From Cryoendolithus antarcticus (lineage: Eukaryota; Ascomycota; Dothideomycetes; Cladosporiales; Cladosporiaceae), in assembly GCA_002077065.1 (NCBI GenBank), contig NAJO01000065.1:62001-126000 (forward strand): a stretch of 64,000 bases of DNA, written 5' to 3'. A program made the position numbers and the translations under genes. Below are positions 1 through 11,871 of this stretch, piece by piece. The notes beneath the pieces are model-generated. The model was given only the letters and a program-made list of their open reading frames with translations. It did no database searches and was not told the origin of the DNA. Position 1 is the first letter of the stretch, and every line of letters begins with the position of its first letter.

Positions 1-173
1 ATATCTGACATCCTCTCCGGTCATAGCTATAATGACCATGAGACATCTTCAGAAGACGGACAGACAAGTGTGCACTGACAAGTGTTGGTATACAATATTA
101 CGTTACTATGTTGGTATCTTGATCAAACCCAACAATACGAGAGTTCTCATCTCTTCACCCATACCACTTCCCT

Positions 174-1348
174 CTACTGCACGCTGTAGTTGATGGTCGG
201 CGGCTGAGGTGCAACCTCAATGATGGAAGGCCCGAAGAGCACAGAGGTGCTGTCAAGCGCACCTTCAACATCCTTGCTGGAAACGAAGACGTAGGTCTGG
301 CCCTCATCGACGGTCGGGATGGGAGCGGAGATGGTGTTACCTGATCTGCCGTTAGCATTGCGTTAAGATATTTCTCTACACTGGCTAACTTACCGTTGAT
401 GGTACCCTTCACGCTGGTGACCGACAAGCCATTGACGAACGTGAGGTACGAGCCAGCTGGGGGAGCCGACGCAGCCGTGAATGACGCAGTGGAGCCGCCG
501 GCGATCGCGCGGCATTGGTTACGACCCTGGTGACCGTTGCCCCACTTGCCCCAGCCGTTGCGCTTGATCAAGTCGGAGATCTTGCCGGACGGCTCCTCGA
601 GTGTGCACGCATTGCCAGTGTAGGTAAGCGCCGGGTAGGGCGTGAAAGGGAGGGCAGTGTTGCCTGCCGGGCAGTTGAGGATGAAAGAGGCTGCGAGGGT
701 ATAGACGGAAGTGGGGTCGAGAGGCTGGCGACGAGGTCAGCATATGTTATCGCGACAGGATGAGTATTCACTTACTGTGCCGTAAGGGTTGGCCATTGGT
801 ACCTCACCGACAGCAAGACGCTGCATCGAGGTGTGAAGAGCCTCGGTCACGAGGATGGACCCGGCGACAGTGAGGTAGGCCTTGCTGGTGATCAAGGGAG
901 CGCCACCGAGGTACGCGGACGTGCCGACACCCTCAAGAACGGACGACAGAGTGATGAAGCTCTTGACATCGGTGTACGGGAAGCTGTACGCGCAGGCTGC
1001 GTTGGGCGTGACACCAGCATTCTGGAGTGCGCCAGACAGCAAGAGGACATGCTGCTCCTCGTCGTGCGCGATGTACTTCAGGTTGTTGTAGTAGTCCTTG
1101 CTGTAGCCTGGAAGACAGTCAGGGCTGGTGATCAATACTAAACAAGGTAATTACGCACCAGCTCTCTCAAAGTCGTGCTGGGAGAAGTTCGTGAGCGCGT
1201 TCTTGTAGAAGACGTTCTCGAGGTGCTCGAGGGTGAGCGCGAACTGGAGGACTGTCGTGTCAATGTTGGTGGCCTGGCGAACTTCCACCGGCGCGGCGCT
1301 CGCGATGGAGGCCAAGAGAGGCACAGCGGAGAAGAAGGTGGACTTCAT
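174..1348 (-). CDS. Secreted ferritin-like domain protein (Rds1-like)
   Basis: Four exons (introns 1108-1158, 725-775 and 341-393, all GT-AG) encode about 339 aa. The first ~18 residues ([20 protein letters not shown]) read as a signal peptide ending in AxA-type small residues. A ferritin-like four-helix segment follows, seen in motifs such as [15 protein letters not shown] and [16 protein letters not shown], whose paired Glu/His residues are those used by the Ferritin_2 family. A conserved Cys- and Gly-rich C-terminal part follows. Fungal proteins of this type (S. pombe Rds1p-like) are stress- or nutrient-responsive and usually extracellular or cell-surface; metal binding is inferred. The start at 1348 was chosen over an in-frame upstream ATG because it places the signal peptide at the N-terminus. 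The nearest gene upstream is about 2 kb away. Family assignment is firm; the biochemical role is unknown. Confidence 0.85.
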
Positions 1349-3460
1349 ATTGTAGTTTTGGGGTGAAGTAAGCAGCTGTCTTTTGGATGATGATAGAAAT
1401 TGATGTATACTGACGAGGACTCGCAAAGGTACTTATGGACAGCCCATCGAAGCCCCTCTGGTTGTGACTATTTTTACGAGCAGTACGGTGCATGACGCGC
1501 TCGCCGTCATTTGGAATGGAGAAGTGAGGATCAGTCTCATTCGTTCGTGCACCCCTCGTGGGCCTTGTAGCCGCAGTCTTCTGCGCTATAACGCAATGCT
1601 AGCTCCAAAGTGTAATTTGTGACAATGTACCTACTTACAAGCTAGTATGGTCAGGGACGGGCAGATCGTTTAGACCTCGCACACCGACGACGAGCCTTTT
1701 CCTGGACAAGCACCTACTGCCAGACTCGATCCTCTATTGCGTGAGGTCCTCGTCGCCAGCATTGCCGATGATGGCCAGCCAGCTACTGTGCGCATTTCGC
1801 GATGCAATGAGCGGAATGGCCGTGAGACTCACACTTGCGACTTCCCCAGATCAATTAATCTCTGCTCCCGCGAACGTCTACCATTTGGCTGTGCCTTTTG
1901 AGTTCCCGTATGTCTTACAATATCAGTCCAGCATGCAGGCACACCGGTCATTTAAAGTCGTTGAAATTATGGAGAAGTGACATCTCCGCTCAAAGCCTTC
2001 AACGACCGTTCGCGATCGGGGCCGAGAGCCGCGCTGCCTGGTCTGAGGCAATCAAAGAAGTCCAGAGCACACCGTCGATCAAGATGCTTGCAGGCTATGA
2101 CGACCAGGTCCGGCCTAGTAAAGCAATACAATTGTGCAGACTTGCTGCAGCTTCGTCTCTAGCGCTCCACACTAACGACTTCAAATAGCGACACAAAAGA
2201 GCTTTCTTCCCCACAAGGGTCACCCCAGACGCCACCGAGGTCACAGAGAAAGGCATAAACATAAGCATGCAGAGAAGCTTAGGGCCTAGCGGTGCACAAG
2301 CTTCAAGAAGTTCCCCGCACCGTCCTGAAATAGATCGCCACCAGTCTCGAAGCAGTCAGATGGGCAGTCAATCGAGAAACCTGGCCAATCGAGGAGGAAA
2401 GGAGCTCTCGAGGTGGGAGGTGAAAAGCTCGCGGCTAAGTGAGGGCGAGGTCCACCCCCGGGCGATTCCATGCTCGATGGGTGTCGACATCATCCTGTAA
2501 ACACATCGCGAGAGCTGTTGCGACGGTGAGTCCCGAGGACTTGCGGCGGAGACGGCGTGGCTGTCAGGCCTGCAGCCTTGCGATTTCGAGCTTGGTCTAT
2601 TGATGTCCGAGGGTGATGCACATATCGCAATTTCCATGCGACCGGGTCATGTGCTCGTATGACAAGGTGAATCAAATCGATGGCTCAGTCGTGACATTGT
2701 TAGAGCGAGCAGGGAATACTCTATCCCGATGATGCAAACATCCGGATTATACGTAGAAAGAAGACACCGCCTGCAAAGCTACCAGACGTGAGATGGTCAA
2801 GATCTCGGCGCAAGGCGCGACGAAGGCGTCGCTTTGGCCGGAGAACGTTCAAATGCTTGATAACATCTAAGTGGGGTATGCTCGCTCACACGACCATGAC
2901 TTAGCGCAACACTGCACACCGTCCCTACCCATGTATGTCTCTCGGATTGAACAGATTGCAGTACTCATCGAAGTCCCGTGGTTGCGTGGCGCCAACAGAT
3001 TCCTGCTTCGCCTTTTTGCTCGAGTACCCATTGCCTAGCCAAGCGAACCTATTCTGTGCGTCCATGCCATGAGTTATCGTCAAGTGGAAGTCTTCCCAAC
3101 GAGCATTCTTGAGGTAAGAGCCTCCGCTGTTCACCAACATGGCGTCGACAATACCGGAAATTTGCCAGAGGACACGGTGTGAGCGATGTTGAGCCGCGGC
3201 GAAGATGTCGCCTTCCGAAGACCGTGAAACTTGCAATCCGCAAGATCTGCTGGGCGAGTTGGAAACGGAGAGACAATGCATCTGCACGCCCACTTACTGA
3301 AGTCACGCTCATTGATACTTTGCTACGATGTAATGCAGTCAGCTTGTGGAAAGGAGAGGGGACTGCAATGAGGGTTCTCAGTGGCATCAAACACATTACA
3401 TGCTCCATATTTCTCACAAGTCGTACAATGCTGCCGCCCCTCCGCTTGTCTCGCAATCGC
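1349..3460. other. Intergenic region, one weak coding-like stretch
   Basis: About 2.1 kb separate the ferritin-like gene from the 3' end of the RhoGAP gene. I see no confident gene. The only stretch with coding character is on the minus strand at 2925-3293 and is listed separately. The first ~150 bases are the promoter side of the ferritin-like gene. Confidence 0.5.
2925..3293 (-). CDS. Possible hypothetical coding exon
   Basis: An open frame of up to 122 codons whose second half reads like a real protein, with varied composition and motifs such as GSYLKNARWEDFH and RDFDEYCNLFNPRDIHG before the stop. The first half is less convincing, so the true exon may begin at an acceptor inside the frame. 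I recognise no family. It lies downstream of the RhoGAP stop on the same strand and could be an unrelated small gene or a gene relic. Low confidence. Confidence 0.22.
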   Translation of the reverse strand: MGVQMHCLSVSNSPSRSCGLQVSRSSEGDIFAAAQHRSHRVLWQISGIVDAMLVNSGGSYLKNARWEDFHLTITHGMDAQNRFAWLGNGYSSKKAKQESVGATQPRDFDEYCNLFNPRDIHG

Positions 3461-5685
3461 TCAGTCGTCGTCAAAGATGCTCGTAGTGTTGATCAATATC
3501 GTGTCCAACACCCTAGCCTGCAGCCCCGCATCACCAATCTGCCCATTGTGCTGTCCCATCAACGTAGGCCTGTCATCAAAAGTCAGCACATCATCCTGCT
3601 CATTACCCCAAACCCCCCAAGATCGCTGCCAGGAAAGGAAGAAACTCACGCAAAACATATCCCCAAATTCCCCGTCCCCATCCGATTCCTTCCCTCCCTC
3701 TGCACAACGCGATGTAAATGCAACACCAACGCCCTCAACGTAGCATAATTAGCATCCGGCAACTCATTCACACAACCATGCAGCGCATCCCTCCGTGCAC
3801 CCTCATCCTCAATCCGCGCAGCCTCGATAAAACTACCGTAACCCTCCCGCGTGAGCAACGGATCCGGCAGCTCCGCGAAGAAGCGCTTAAGCAAAGTAGC
3901 AACGGAATTGACGTCGTGGAAAAAGTTCGCTGGGTTGCGGAAATCGAGGCTTGGGTGCGAGGGGGGTAGGGTGTTGAAGGCGTTTCGGAGTTGCGTTACA
4001 TGCGAGCTGGTGCCGGAAAGGCGGTAGATTCCTTCGGTGTCTAGGCCGAAGGTGTCGATCGCTAGGAGGGATTGGTGGACTATTAGCGGGACGGGGGTGG
4101 CGTCGCGGTCGAAGAGGGATTGGAGGGAGAGGCCGAAGACGGGTTGCCCCGGGGGGCCGGAGTGGGCTGGTGGAGGCGGGGCGTGGCTTTCTTGTGGGGG
4201 AAAGGAGGGTTGTTGGGTTGATGGACTTATGATGCCACCTGAGTGAGGTGGGTAGCCGGAGGTGACTCCCCTTGGTCCTGCTGGACTGGCGGGAAGAGCA
4301 CGGTCTTGTAGGGTTGTTGGGTATGGTGGGCTGTTGTATGCTGGGTCGCGTGCTGACTGTGGCGAAGGGTTGTAGGCGGGTTGCTGTGTCCGGTATGGCT
4401 CAGGCATGGGCGGCTGCTGATTACCGTACTGACTACTAGCCGACTGGGGCGTTTGCGAGTATGATGGTGTCGTTGGCTGCGTTTGCTGTGGTCCTGAAAA
4501 CCGGTTGTTCATCGACCCAGGCTGCGAGTTCGATGTGTTGACTGCCAGTCCACCCGATGGCGGATAGTTCGTCGCACTCATTGTGGGCGGCTGACTTGAT
4601 GCACCCATCGAAGCTTGTTGAGGCTGCTGCTGCTTTGACGCCAAAGTCGGATGCTGCTCGTAGTGGATGTCGCTCGGTCGGCTGATCTTCCCCGAATAGC
4701 TCCCAACATAGCCGTGAAAGTCGCCATCGTTGTCAATGTCATGCAGCGTGTCCCGCATACTCCTCGACCCAACAGCCGCATCCTTGCCCTCAAGTGGACT
4801 TACAGCCAGTCCATTCCCAAGCAACAGCTTCTCATTGAACGTCGCATACTTCTGCAGCTGCAACGTCAAAGCATGATCGCACTCATTGATCAGATCCCTC
4901 AACGCTTTCACAGCATTCGGCCGTCCAGTCCGCACAAGCTGCTCCCGCTGCGTCCTAGCCTGCCGCACCTTCTCCTCGTAATCCGCATCAGCAGCTTGCG
5001 TCTTAGACAGCAGATCCGACTCATGCTGTTCCGCCGACTTCGGCCCCTTGATCCCCAGCCGTCGACTCCCCTTCGTATCCCCCGTCTTCGCACGATCATA
5101 CTGCTCAGCCAGACTATCATACCTCGCCTTCGCCTTCTGCATCGCACTCTCAGCATCGCTCGCGCGCTTCTCAGCGTCCAGACCGTCATGCTTCCACTGC
5201 TTCCTTCCCCTCTCCATTGCATTGCCAAGCTCGTTCAAGTCCTCATGCATCTGGTGCAACGACAGCGCGAACTGCATCCCGTTATCCGCCATCCGCTCGT
5301 GCACGCGCAGCATCTCGCCGACCTGTCGCGCATAGCTGCCAGCTTTGCCATCGGGTCTGCGAATGCTCTCCAGATGCGCCCGCACGAGTCGCTTGAGCCC
5401 GTTTGCTTGCTCTTCTTCGAGACTTGAGCGTTTCTTCAGGAAGCTGGCCAAGTCGCGGGCGGAGGCTATGCTTTGCTTTAGTCTGTCTAGCAATGTGCTG
5501 ATGCCGATGCTGGAGGTGAGCACGTTCTCGACTGCTGCGGGAGGTGCTGAGGGCGCGGCGACTGGCGACGAGGCTGCGGGCAAGGCTTGAGGGACCGAGG
5601 GACTCGTAGGTATAGAGAGACTGCCATTGCGGCCGCCATTGACGTGGTCGCCGTTCGTCGACTCTCTGCTGTTCCGGTCGGACAT
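3461..5685 (-). CDS. RGD1: F-BAR and RhoGAP domain protein (Rgd1-type)
   Basis: Two exons (intron 3570-3649) encode 714 aa. An FCH/F-BAR coiled-coil region runs from about residue 55 to 290 (LLDRLKQSIASARDLASFL at its start). A Pro/Gln/Ser-rich linker follows, then a RhoGAP domain from about residue 515 to the end, with the arginine finger in GIYRLSG near residue 555. Family knowledge: yeast Rgd1 binds phosphoinositides through the F-BAR domain and stimulates GTP hydrolysis by Rho3 and Rho4 at growth sites and septa. A RHO3 gene lies in this window at 33.1 kb. The terminal exon restores the usual FxPTLMG motif, which the unspliced frame would lose, so the intron is well supported. The intron is 80 nt, longer than most here. 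Domain calls are sure; Rho specificity is inferred from the family. Confidence 0.9.
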
Positions 5686-5950
5686 GGTCGATGATGTTGC
5701 CAGTCAGTGATTGACTGCAACAAGGAGGATGTTGGCGTCAATGGTTGTCGAGCGGGAGTAGCTTGGTTCTGTACCTGGAACCTTGTCGCCAACGCCACGT
5801 GAACTGAGCCACATGTAACGCGAGGCCGGCGACGTCACCTTTCAATGAATTATCACGAGACGATCATTGGATGTCATTCCATACAGCCTGAGGCATATCA
5901 AACGACTTCGCTTTGACCAGACCAGCTGAGCATCGACCCAAATACCCACA

Positions 5951-6773
5951 ATGGCCTCCTCCCACCCTCCGCTCACATGGCAACACTCCGCCGAACCAAC
6001 AAACCCCACAATCGCCTCCACCCTCCCAGACGAAGTCGTAACCTGTCTCCAGAATGCTCGATTCGTATGTCGGTCCCCATGCTCCCTCCCCGATCGCCCT
6101 TACTAACAACACGCAGCTCCACCTCGCAACCTGCACCTCCAACACCCCCCACGTCAGCCTAATGAACTACACCTACCTCCCCTCCCACCCCTTCGCCTCC
6201 TCCACCCAACTCCCCCCGCCCTCCAGCCCAAGCATCCTAATGACCTCCAACCCCTCCTCCAAGAAAACCTCCAACCTGCTCTCAAACCCTCAAGTCTCAT
6301 TGCTGGTGCACGACTGGGTCTCCACGCGGCCGCCGAATGTGGAGAGAGATAGATCCCCCGAGGGACGGCCAGGAGGAGGACAAGGAAGGAGCAGTCTGGC
6401 GAGTATGTTGATGCAGATGAACTCTACTGCCGTCTCGTCCATCTCGGCAACCATAAACGGCACAGCTATAGTGCTCGACCCTGGATCCGAGGAAGAGAAA
6501 TGGTGCAGAGAGCAGCATTTAGCGAACAACACGTTCCAGGAATCGGAGCAGGATGCTGGGGGTTTTGGAGCGAGTTTGGAGCGTGTGGAGAGTGGGGATG
6601 GGGGGAGGGCGAGTTATGTTAGTGGGGAGGATGTTAAGGTTGTGGTCGTTAGGATAAGGGATGGGAGGATCAGTGATTGGAAGGGTGGGGTGAGTGAATT
6701 TAGGCTTAGGGAGGGGAGCGGTGGGGAGACGGAGGGGGAGAGGATGGTGAATGGAGTTGTGGGCGGGTCGTAA
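5951..6773 (+). CDS. Pyridoxamine-phosphate-oxidase-like FMN-binding protein
   Basis: Two exons (intron 6065-6116, with a textbook TACTAAC branch site at 6100-6106) encode 256 aa. The N-terminus has LPDEVVTCLQNARF followed by LHLATCTSNTPHVSLMNYTY, the first strands of the split-barrel PNPOx fold. MTSNPSSKKTSNLLSNPQVS follows, typical of the fungal family that includes yeast YLR456W/YPR172W. The role is probably an FMN-dependent oxidoreductase or flavin-binding protein in the cytosol; no substrate can be inferred. The start has a good context (CACAATGG) and is the first in-frame ATG. The gene is divergent from the RhoGAP gene, with about 265 bp between starts, so the two may share a promoter region. 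The last third is Gly/Glu-rich and less conserved in appearance. Confidence 0.8.
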
Positions 6774-7246
6774 TGTCAAACATGTGGAAAGGAGAAAAGT
6801 GATCAGGGTTTAGCGAGGCGTTGGGGTGTAATCTCTATGGTCCTGCCATGTTCCCACAGCAGTAATACCCTGCAGTCTACGCGACCACTCCAACCTGCGC
6901 TGAAGTTGAGCCCAGCCACGTGACTGTGCCGTAGGAAGTGCAACTCGTTCGGATCGTTCTCCAGCGATGGTACCTCCTCGATGGCTGCGAACGCCTTGCC
7001 CTTTCAGCAATATTGGCGTGATCGTTATCCTTTCACCGCTACCAATGCCACGACCACGTACTCGTGCCTGTGCGAATGTTCGCTTGAACTCATATTTTCG
7101 AGGAACCACATTCCCGGCTGCTTTCCATCGCAGCTCCGACATGTTTAGACACGCATCCAAGTCTCGACCCAGGACGTAATCCGACGAGTCTTCTTGCCCT
7201 TCTTCTTCTTCTTCGGAGTCTAACAGTCACTGCATCGGATCTTCCC
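6774..7246. other. Intergenic, no gene seen
   Basis: This is the 3'-to-3' gap between the convergent PNPOx-like gene and the first BTB gene. Open frames here lack any recognisable family or splice pattern. A short (CTT)n run is present near 7200. Confidence 0.5.
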
Positions 7247-8129
7247 TCATCGAACGAAGAGCTGATTACACGCACATCGAATGAAGTCCCTCCGCTCGCC
7301 CTTCTCCCTAGCCGCCAGCGCAATGGCAATGTCAGCGCCGAGCTCGGTCCTCCGCATAAGCTCCTTAAACCACGCCTCTGGCATCAGAGTCCTTACCACT
7401 GGCAAGCAGTCTCCGACAAAGAACTGGCGCAGCTCGTGGCGATCTTCGAAGTCCGACATCCAGAGTACGTGCAGGGTGTGAAAAAGCTCGGTCAAATCAC
7501 TCAGCGGCCGTGTCCAGCTTGTCAAGCGTATTGCGGCCACTTGCGCCAGTTCCACCATGGTGTACTTGCAAGCAAGCACGTACACCTCGGCGTGGAGACT
7601 TGTTGCGTCCCATTCGGGCGCTGGGACGTCATCGATCTCGTCGACGTCGTATTGGCCGCGGTACAGGAAGCAGAGAAAGCCTTTGACGACGATGGGGCTT
7701 GCTTCTGAGGTGTCGAGATTGACGACAGCGGCGTCCTACACATCACTTAGGTCAGGAAATGCGACCTCGTGAACCAGGGCGTGGCGTGCGTACTTGTGCG
7801 GTGCGGCTCAGCATGCGCTCGAAGAATGGACACTCGTCGAGTTTGATTCTATGCGCTCTGATCTTCTCTCCCCTTATGATGACTGTGAGATCGGAGGATC
7901 GCGCAGAGTTGTTCGATCTAATCGTCATCAGTGGTAGCATGTAGAGTAGGTTACAGCACACGACTCACGTAGCGACGGACGTGTATTTCGCCACAATCGA
8001 GGACTCGTCAGTGGTCTGCGCTATGCTGGTGCAGCGGTCCGGCTGCTCCTCGCGACCATTGTAACCCGAAGAAGTCGGCGTCGACGGCGATGCAGAGCGC
8101 TTGTTGAGCGCGCTCGCGCCTCCGGCCAT
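7247..8129 (-). CDS. BTB/POZ domain protein
   Basis: Three exons (introns 7918-7968 and 7736-7793) encode 257 aa. After a Ser/Thr-rich N-terminus the BTB fold begins with SDLTVIIRGEKIRAHRI, then CPFFERMLSR, and continues with the helices of the small fungal BTB family (HAEVYVLACKYTMVELAQVA). No kelch, MATH or zinc-finger domain is attached. Such stand-alone BTB proteins are expanded in filamentous ascomycetes; a Cullin-3 adaptor or oligomerisation role is possible but unproven. The start at 8129 follows an in-frame TAG two codons upstream, so it cannot be extended in the same exon. It lies in tandem with a second BTB gene 770 bp upstream, which suggests an old duplication. Confidence 0.8.
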
Positions 8130-8895
8130 GAGCTACATCGGCAACGACAGAGCTGGTAGATCTGCAGCGGGTCCATCGTAGATATCGCCGTCCTTGCGCG
8201 CTGTAGACTGGGAGTTGCTGTCGTCAGCTTCGTCGCGCAGACTGGTATGAAAGCAGCGTACACTTCCTACCGCAACAACTCCATACGGCGATGCAGGATC
8301 CAAGCGATCGCTTGATGGGATACTCGACATCGCGTCGGACTCCGCTTGTGTATATGAGATATGAAGTTGTGAAGGTGAGGAAAAGTGAAAGTCAACGTCG
8401 CTCACAGTGAGCGCGTGTCGCTAGCGCTGATCATTCGCTTCGATAGACTGGAAGGAGCGACCCACACCAGCACCGCGCATCCACCCCAGTAGTGCAGCGA
8501 GTCTTGAGTCGCCGTGCCTCTGATAGACGCAGACTCGCCATGTTCATGCATGATTTCGAACAACACAAACTCTCATTGACTGACCTAGCTCGAGCGTGTT
8601 CCTCGTTGACCGTGATATGGGAGGCTATCGTTGCTTCACCACTAGAAATGTCAGAGACACGTCTGCTTTCGCTAAAGAGAACAGTGTTGTTTCTGACGGA
8701 CGGATAGACGCTGGATGCGCTTGCATCACCATTGACATCAGCACATCGACACAAGCTGATGTCATGAGACGCATGACATAAGACTCCAAGTCTACAGCGA
8801 TACTTGTGGTCGCTGAACCCTGATCGACTACTGTTGAACTTTCTTACGCACGCGGCGGCATGTGCCATTTCAGCAATCCCTCCATTGCATTCCCC
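8130..8895. other. Intergenic between tandem BTB genes
   Basis: About 770 bp between the stop of the upstream BTB gene and the start of the downstream one. A 90-codon minus-strand frame (8133-8405) abuts the downstream start but shows no domain and no splice link. It is treated as 5' flanking sequence. Confidence 0.45.
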
Positions 8896-10146
8896 TCAGA
8901 CCCGCACGTAATACTCTACCGGCAAAGGCCCAAGCGCATCATTGTTCGACCGGCTACACCCCAGACACTGAATCCTGCCTTTCTGATCGAGAAGGCGTCC
9001 GCAAGGGCATCTCACCAAGTAAGACCGCTGCCCACGGTCATCAGAGATCGTTGCAAGAGCAATCGCTGCTTCGAAAGGGGTGTCCTCCATGACTTGACGG
9101 AACGCGGGAAACGTAGCGAGATCTTTCAAGTTCCGTAGGCAAAGCAGCGTGAGGCGTGGCTGTAGTACATCGTCATCTTGAAGTGGTGAGGTCCAGATAA
9201 GTCTCAGCGCCCGGGCGAATTTAGGCATGGGAACCCATGGCCTGTTCCAGGCGGTCATGCGCGCTACGACAGCATCTTGTAGCTCTACGAGGCCCTTCTG
9301 CGTGGCGAAAGTGTAGACTTCGGCATGGTTGCTGAAGTCTGACCAGTCTGAGGACATTGTGGTGTCTCCTGTCTTTGTTTCGTAGCGATTGTCGTAGACG
9401 AAATGCATCAGAATTTGTAGGGCTAGAGGACTGCCACACTCGTTGTCTAGCATGAGCACATTGTTCGTCTGCTCCATAGTCAGTGACGCGAAACAAGTAA
9501 GTGGAGAGCGCTACACACCTCACCATGGGAGGGCTCGTCATCCACTGGAGAATTAGCTCGCACTGCGCCAGAATGACTTTGTGGGCGTACACGAAGTGGA
9601 TAGTCTCCACGATCTGGAGAGTCACGTCCGAAAAGGTCGGGTCGTTGTACGAGCTGTACCTGTCAGTTTGATGTCGTGGCACTTGAGAGCAGCACCCTCT
9701 CACCTTCTCCGTGGTCCCTGATGTGGGTCAACGGCTGCCCCCGAGCCTGTTATCTCAGCATTCATAGCTACCTCCAACATGTTGAGAGCCGAAGGGCTTG
9801 TCGCAGGGACACCCGCCGCGCGAGCAAGTTGATACGCCTCGTGGCACTCTTGATTCCTCCTTTCGCGGCTCGTCAACGCCTTCTTGGGAGCGGGTGCGGT
9901 GGTCTCGGACTCAGCAGCGCTTGGCGAGGCGAAACGTCTTAGATGTGATGCGCTTTCACTCGGCGTGCGCGACATGTTCTCTGAGCTGTTGTTTCCGTGC
10001 TCCGTCACTCGTGTAGGATTGTAGTTGTTCGACGAGAACGCAGGAGGCGATTCCATCTTTACGCGGGCTTCCATGTCTCGACGCGCTCTGTACGCTGCTA
10101 CTCGTTGTTCGTGGCTGGCGGCGCGGTCCTTGATGGCATCGGCCAT
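8896..10146 (-). CDS. BTB/POZ domain protein with basic N-terminal extension
   Basis: Three exons (introns 9660-9703, only 44 nt, and 9469-9523) encode about 383 aa. Residues 1-145 are charged and Ser/Ala-rich (SHLRRFASPSAAESETTAP and similar) and probably disordered. The BTB domain starts at NDPTFSDVTLQIVETIHFVY and continues through ALQILMHFVYDNRYE and HAEVYTFATQKGLVELQDAV. The C-terminus contains a CPCG...CLGC cysteine set that could bind a metal ion, though that is speculation. The second acceptor could be either of two AGs three bases apart; both keep the frame. Same family and orientation as the BTB gene downstream, but the N-terminal extension is unique to this copy. Confidence 0.75.
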
Positions 10147-10368
10147 GATGCCGGCCAGCCTGCAACGCTGCGGAAACGGCGAAGAGAGAAAAGCGGTGAT
10201 TGACCGAGAGACTTGAAGCTCGGTGGGCTTGAACGTGTCGGAACTTGCGCGTGTGGTCCTAATTGGGCGAGGCAGGGACTGCCCCTCTCGTCGTGCCTTC
10301 CCTCATCTCAACAGCCGCAACATTGCTCCGAATGATGGATGATTTGATATACCTCATTGATGTGGTGT

Positions 10369-11871
10369 TCACTTGGGTGCGATAGGTATCCAGTTCCCAA
10401 CAACTAGACTTGGGATCGAGTGCGTGTCCCTCCTGATCGTGAACGAAAAGCAACACCGCTTGCTCTTCCCCTCACTACCCGGACTCTTCAACACACAGCT
10501 AGTCAGAATCGCCTTCTGACTCGGATCAAAAGCAATCGCGCCAAACTTCTCCCAGTAACTGACCAGACTCTCCTCCGCTATAATCTCATGAATCGCCAGC
10601 TTGCCATCTCGCAGCCGGTCGATAGGCACATCAATCAAGTCCGCCATCTCCTTGTTGCCTCGGAAGATCTCGCCCGTCCGCCGCCAGCAGCAAGCTGGGA
10701 TTGCCATGGATGCGAACACGCGATCATACTCCATGAGGCTGCGCTCGAACCACATCTCCACGAGCACGAGCTGCATGTCTGTCAAGCTATGCATAGCTTC
10801 GCGGAACTTCGGCCGGAAGCGATCGAGTTGGCGGAGGATGCGCACGCGGCTTTCACGAGACATGTTCTTTTCCATGTAGGTGTTCAGCTTCGCGTAGCCT
10901 TTGACGTAGTTGAAGGGCTTGAGCATGCCTGCGTCGTACTTCGCCTTGAGCAGTTTGTGTAGTCGATCCTCGGCGCTGCTAAGGCCGGCGGGATCGGCGG
11001 CTGTCATGTAGAACTTGTCTCTCGCTCGAGTATCGACAGGGTAAGTCGATGACGGGCGAGATATGTCGTTACCTGCTGTGACTTGCGGTGGCGGTGGCGC
11101 AATCGGCGGGATCTGAATATCATTGCTCGGACGATTCAGACTGCCGAGAGGCAGATTGACACTGCTTGTCGCTAGCAGTGGGTCGGTATACAGCGCTTGC
11201 GCATCGTCGTTATTCGAGTATAACGCTCCATCGTCCAGCAAAGAAGTCGAGAGGAAGTCGTTGAGCAAGTTATACTCATTCGTGACCTCTGATGTGTTGA
11301 ACATGTAGTTCGGATGCAAGTGATGCATATCCTGGAATTGGTTCTGCACGCCTCCGCTGTTCCAGTCGAAGTTGAGCAAGCTGCTGTTGCTATTGACCTC
11401 CATCGACTGAGGGCGCTGCATCTGGTTCGGGGAGATAGGTTGTGGCTGCGCGATCTGCTGCACGTTGTCCATCGATCCGAATCGCATGTCTCCATTGCCA
11501 TTTAGACCGTACTGCACATTGCCATTGGACCCATGTAGTACGGCTTTCACCTCGCTGTCCGGCGTGGGCAGCATCTCCGCAACGCCCACGTCGCTCTTCC
11601 CTCTCTTTGGCGGCTCGCGTGGCTCATCATGGCAGAGGTGCCCGATATCTCGCTTCACGCATCTTGCGCATGGCCGCTTCAGGTCGCATGTCATATGCGA
11701 TCGTCGGCAGTACACGCACGCGTGATTGACCTTCCGGCGCTTCTTCTTGCCGTTCTCGTCATGCTCGTGCGCGTCTGGCGTCTTCGACTTTGGCGATCCA
11801 AGTGCCTTCGGTCCAGTCGACTCGCTCGTGTCGTCGAAGCTCCGCTTACGGTCCTCGGCGGGCGATGCCAT
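10369..11871 (-). CDS. acuM: Gluconeogenesis transcription activator AcuM/Rds2 (Zn2Cys6 + PAS-like)
   Basis: A single uninterrupted exon of 500 codons. The N-terminal Zn2Cys6 cluster uses C52, C55, C62, C68, C71 and C80 (HACVYCRRSHMTC then CARCVKRDIGHLC). A low-complexity Asn/Gln-rich middle follows, then a conserved C-terminal half with FYMTAADPAGLSSAEDRL, ACCWRRTGEIFRGNKEMADL and CCFSFTIRRD, the PAS-like region of the Rds2/AcuM/ERT1-AcuK group. It matches yeast Rds2 much more closely than Ert1/AcuK, hence the AcuM call. Family role: a nuclear activator of gluconeogenic genes (PEP carboxykinase, fructose-1,6-bisphosphatase) on non-fermentable carbon, acting with AcuK in Aspergillus. The protein looks complete, and both ends match family length. 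Confidence 0.92.
   Translation of the reverse strand: MASPAEDRKRSFDDTSESTGPKALGSPKSKTPDAHEHDENGKKKRRKVNHACVYCRRSHMTCDLKRPCARCVKRDIGHLCHDEPREPPKRGKSDVGVAEMLPTPDSEVKAVLHGSNGNVQYGLNGNGDMRFGSMDNVQQIAQPQPISPNQMQRPQSMEVNSNSSLLNFDWNSGGVQNQFQDMHHLHPNYMFNTSEVTNEYNLLNDFLSTSLLDDGALYSNNDDAQALYTDPLLATSSVNLPLGSLNRPSNDIQIPPIAPPPPQVTAGNDISRPSSTYPVDTRARDKFYMTAADPAGLSSAEDRLHKLLKAKYDAGMLKPFNYVKGYAKLNTYMEKNMSRESRVRILRQLDRFRPKFREAMHSLTDMQLVLVEMWFERSLMEYDRVFASMAIPACCWRRTGEIFRGNKEMADLIDVPIDRLRDGKLAIHEIIAEESLVSYWEKFGAIAFDPSQKAILTSCVLKSPGSEGKSKRCCFSFTIRRDTHSIPSLVVGNWIPIAPK

Noticed and set aside
3179..3748. 189-codon plus-strand frame
   Set aside because: It overlaps the spliced 3' end of RGD1 on the other strand and shows no protein-like motifs.
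4651..5427. 258-codon plus-strand frame opposite the RhoGAP gene
   Set aside because: It is antisense to a well-supported coding exon and its Leu/Arg/Pro-rich translation has no domain.
8133..8405. 90-codon minus-strand frame just upstream of a BTB gene
   Set aside because: An in-frame stop separates it from the BTB start and it has no domain. It is most likely 5' flank.
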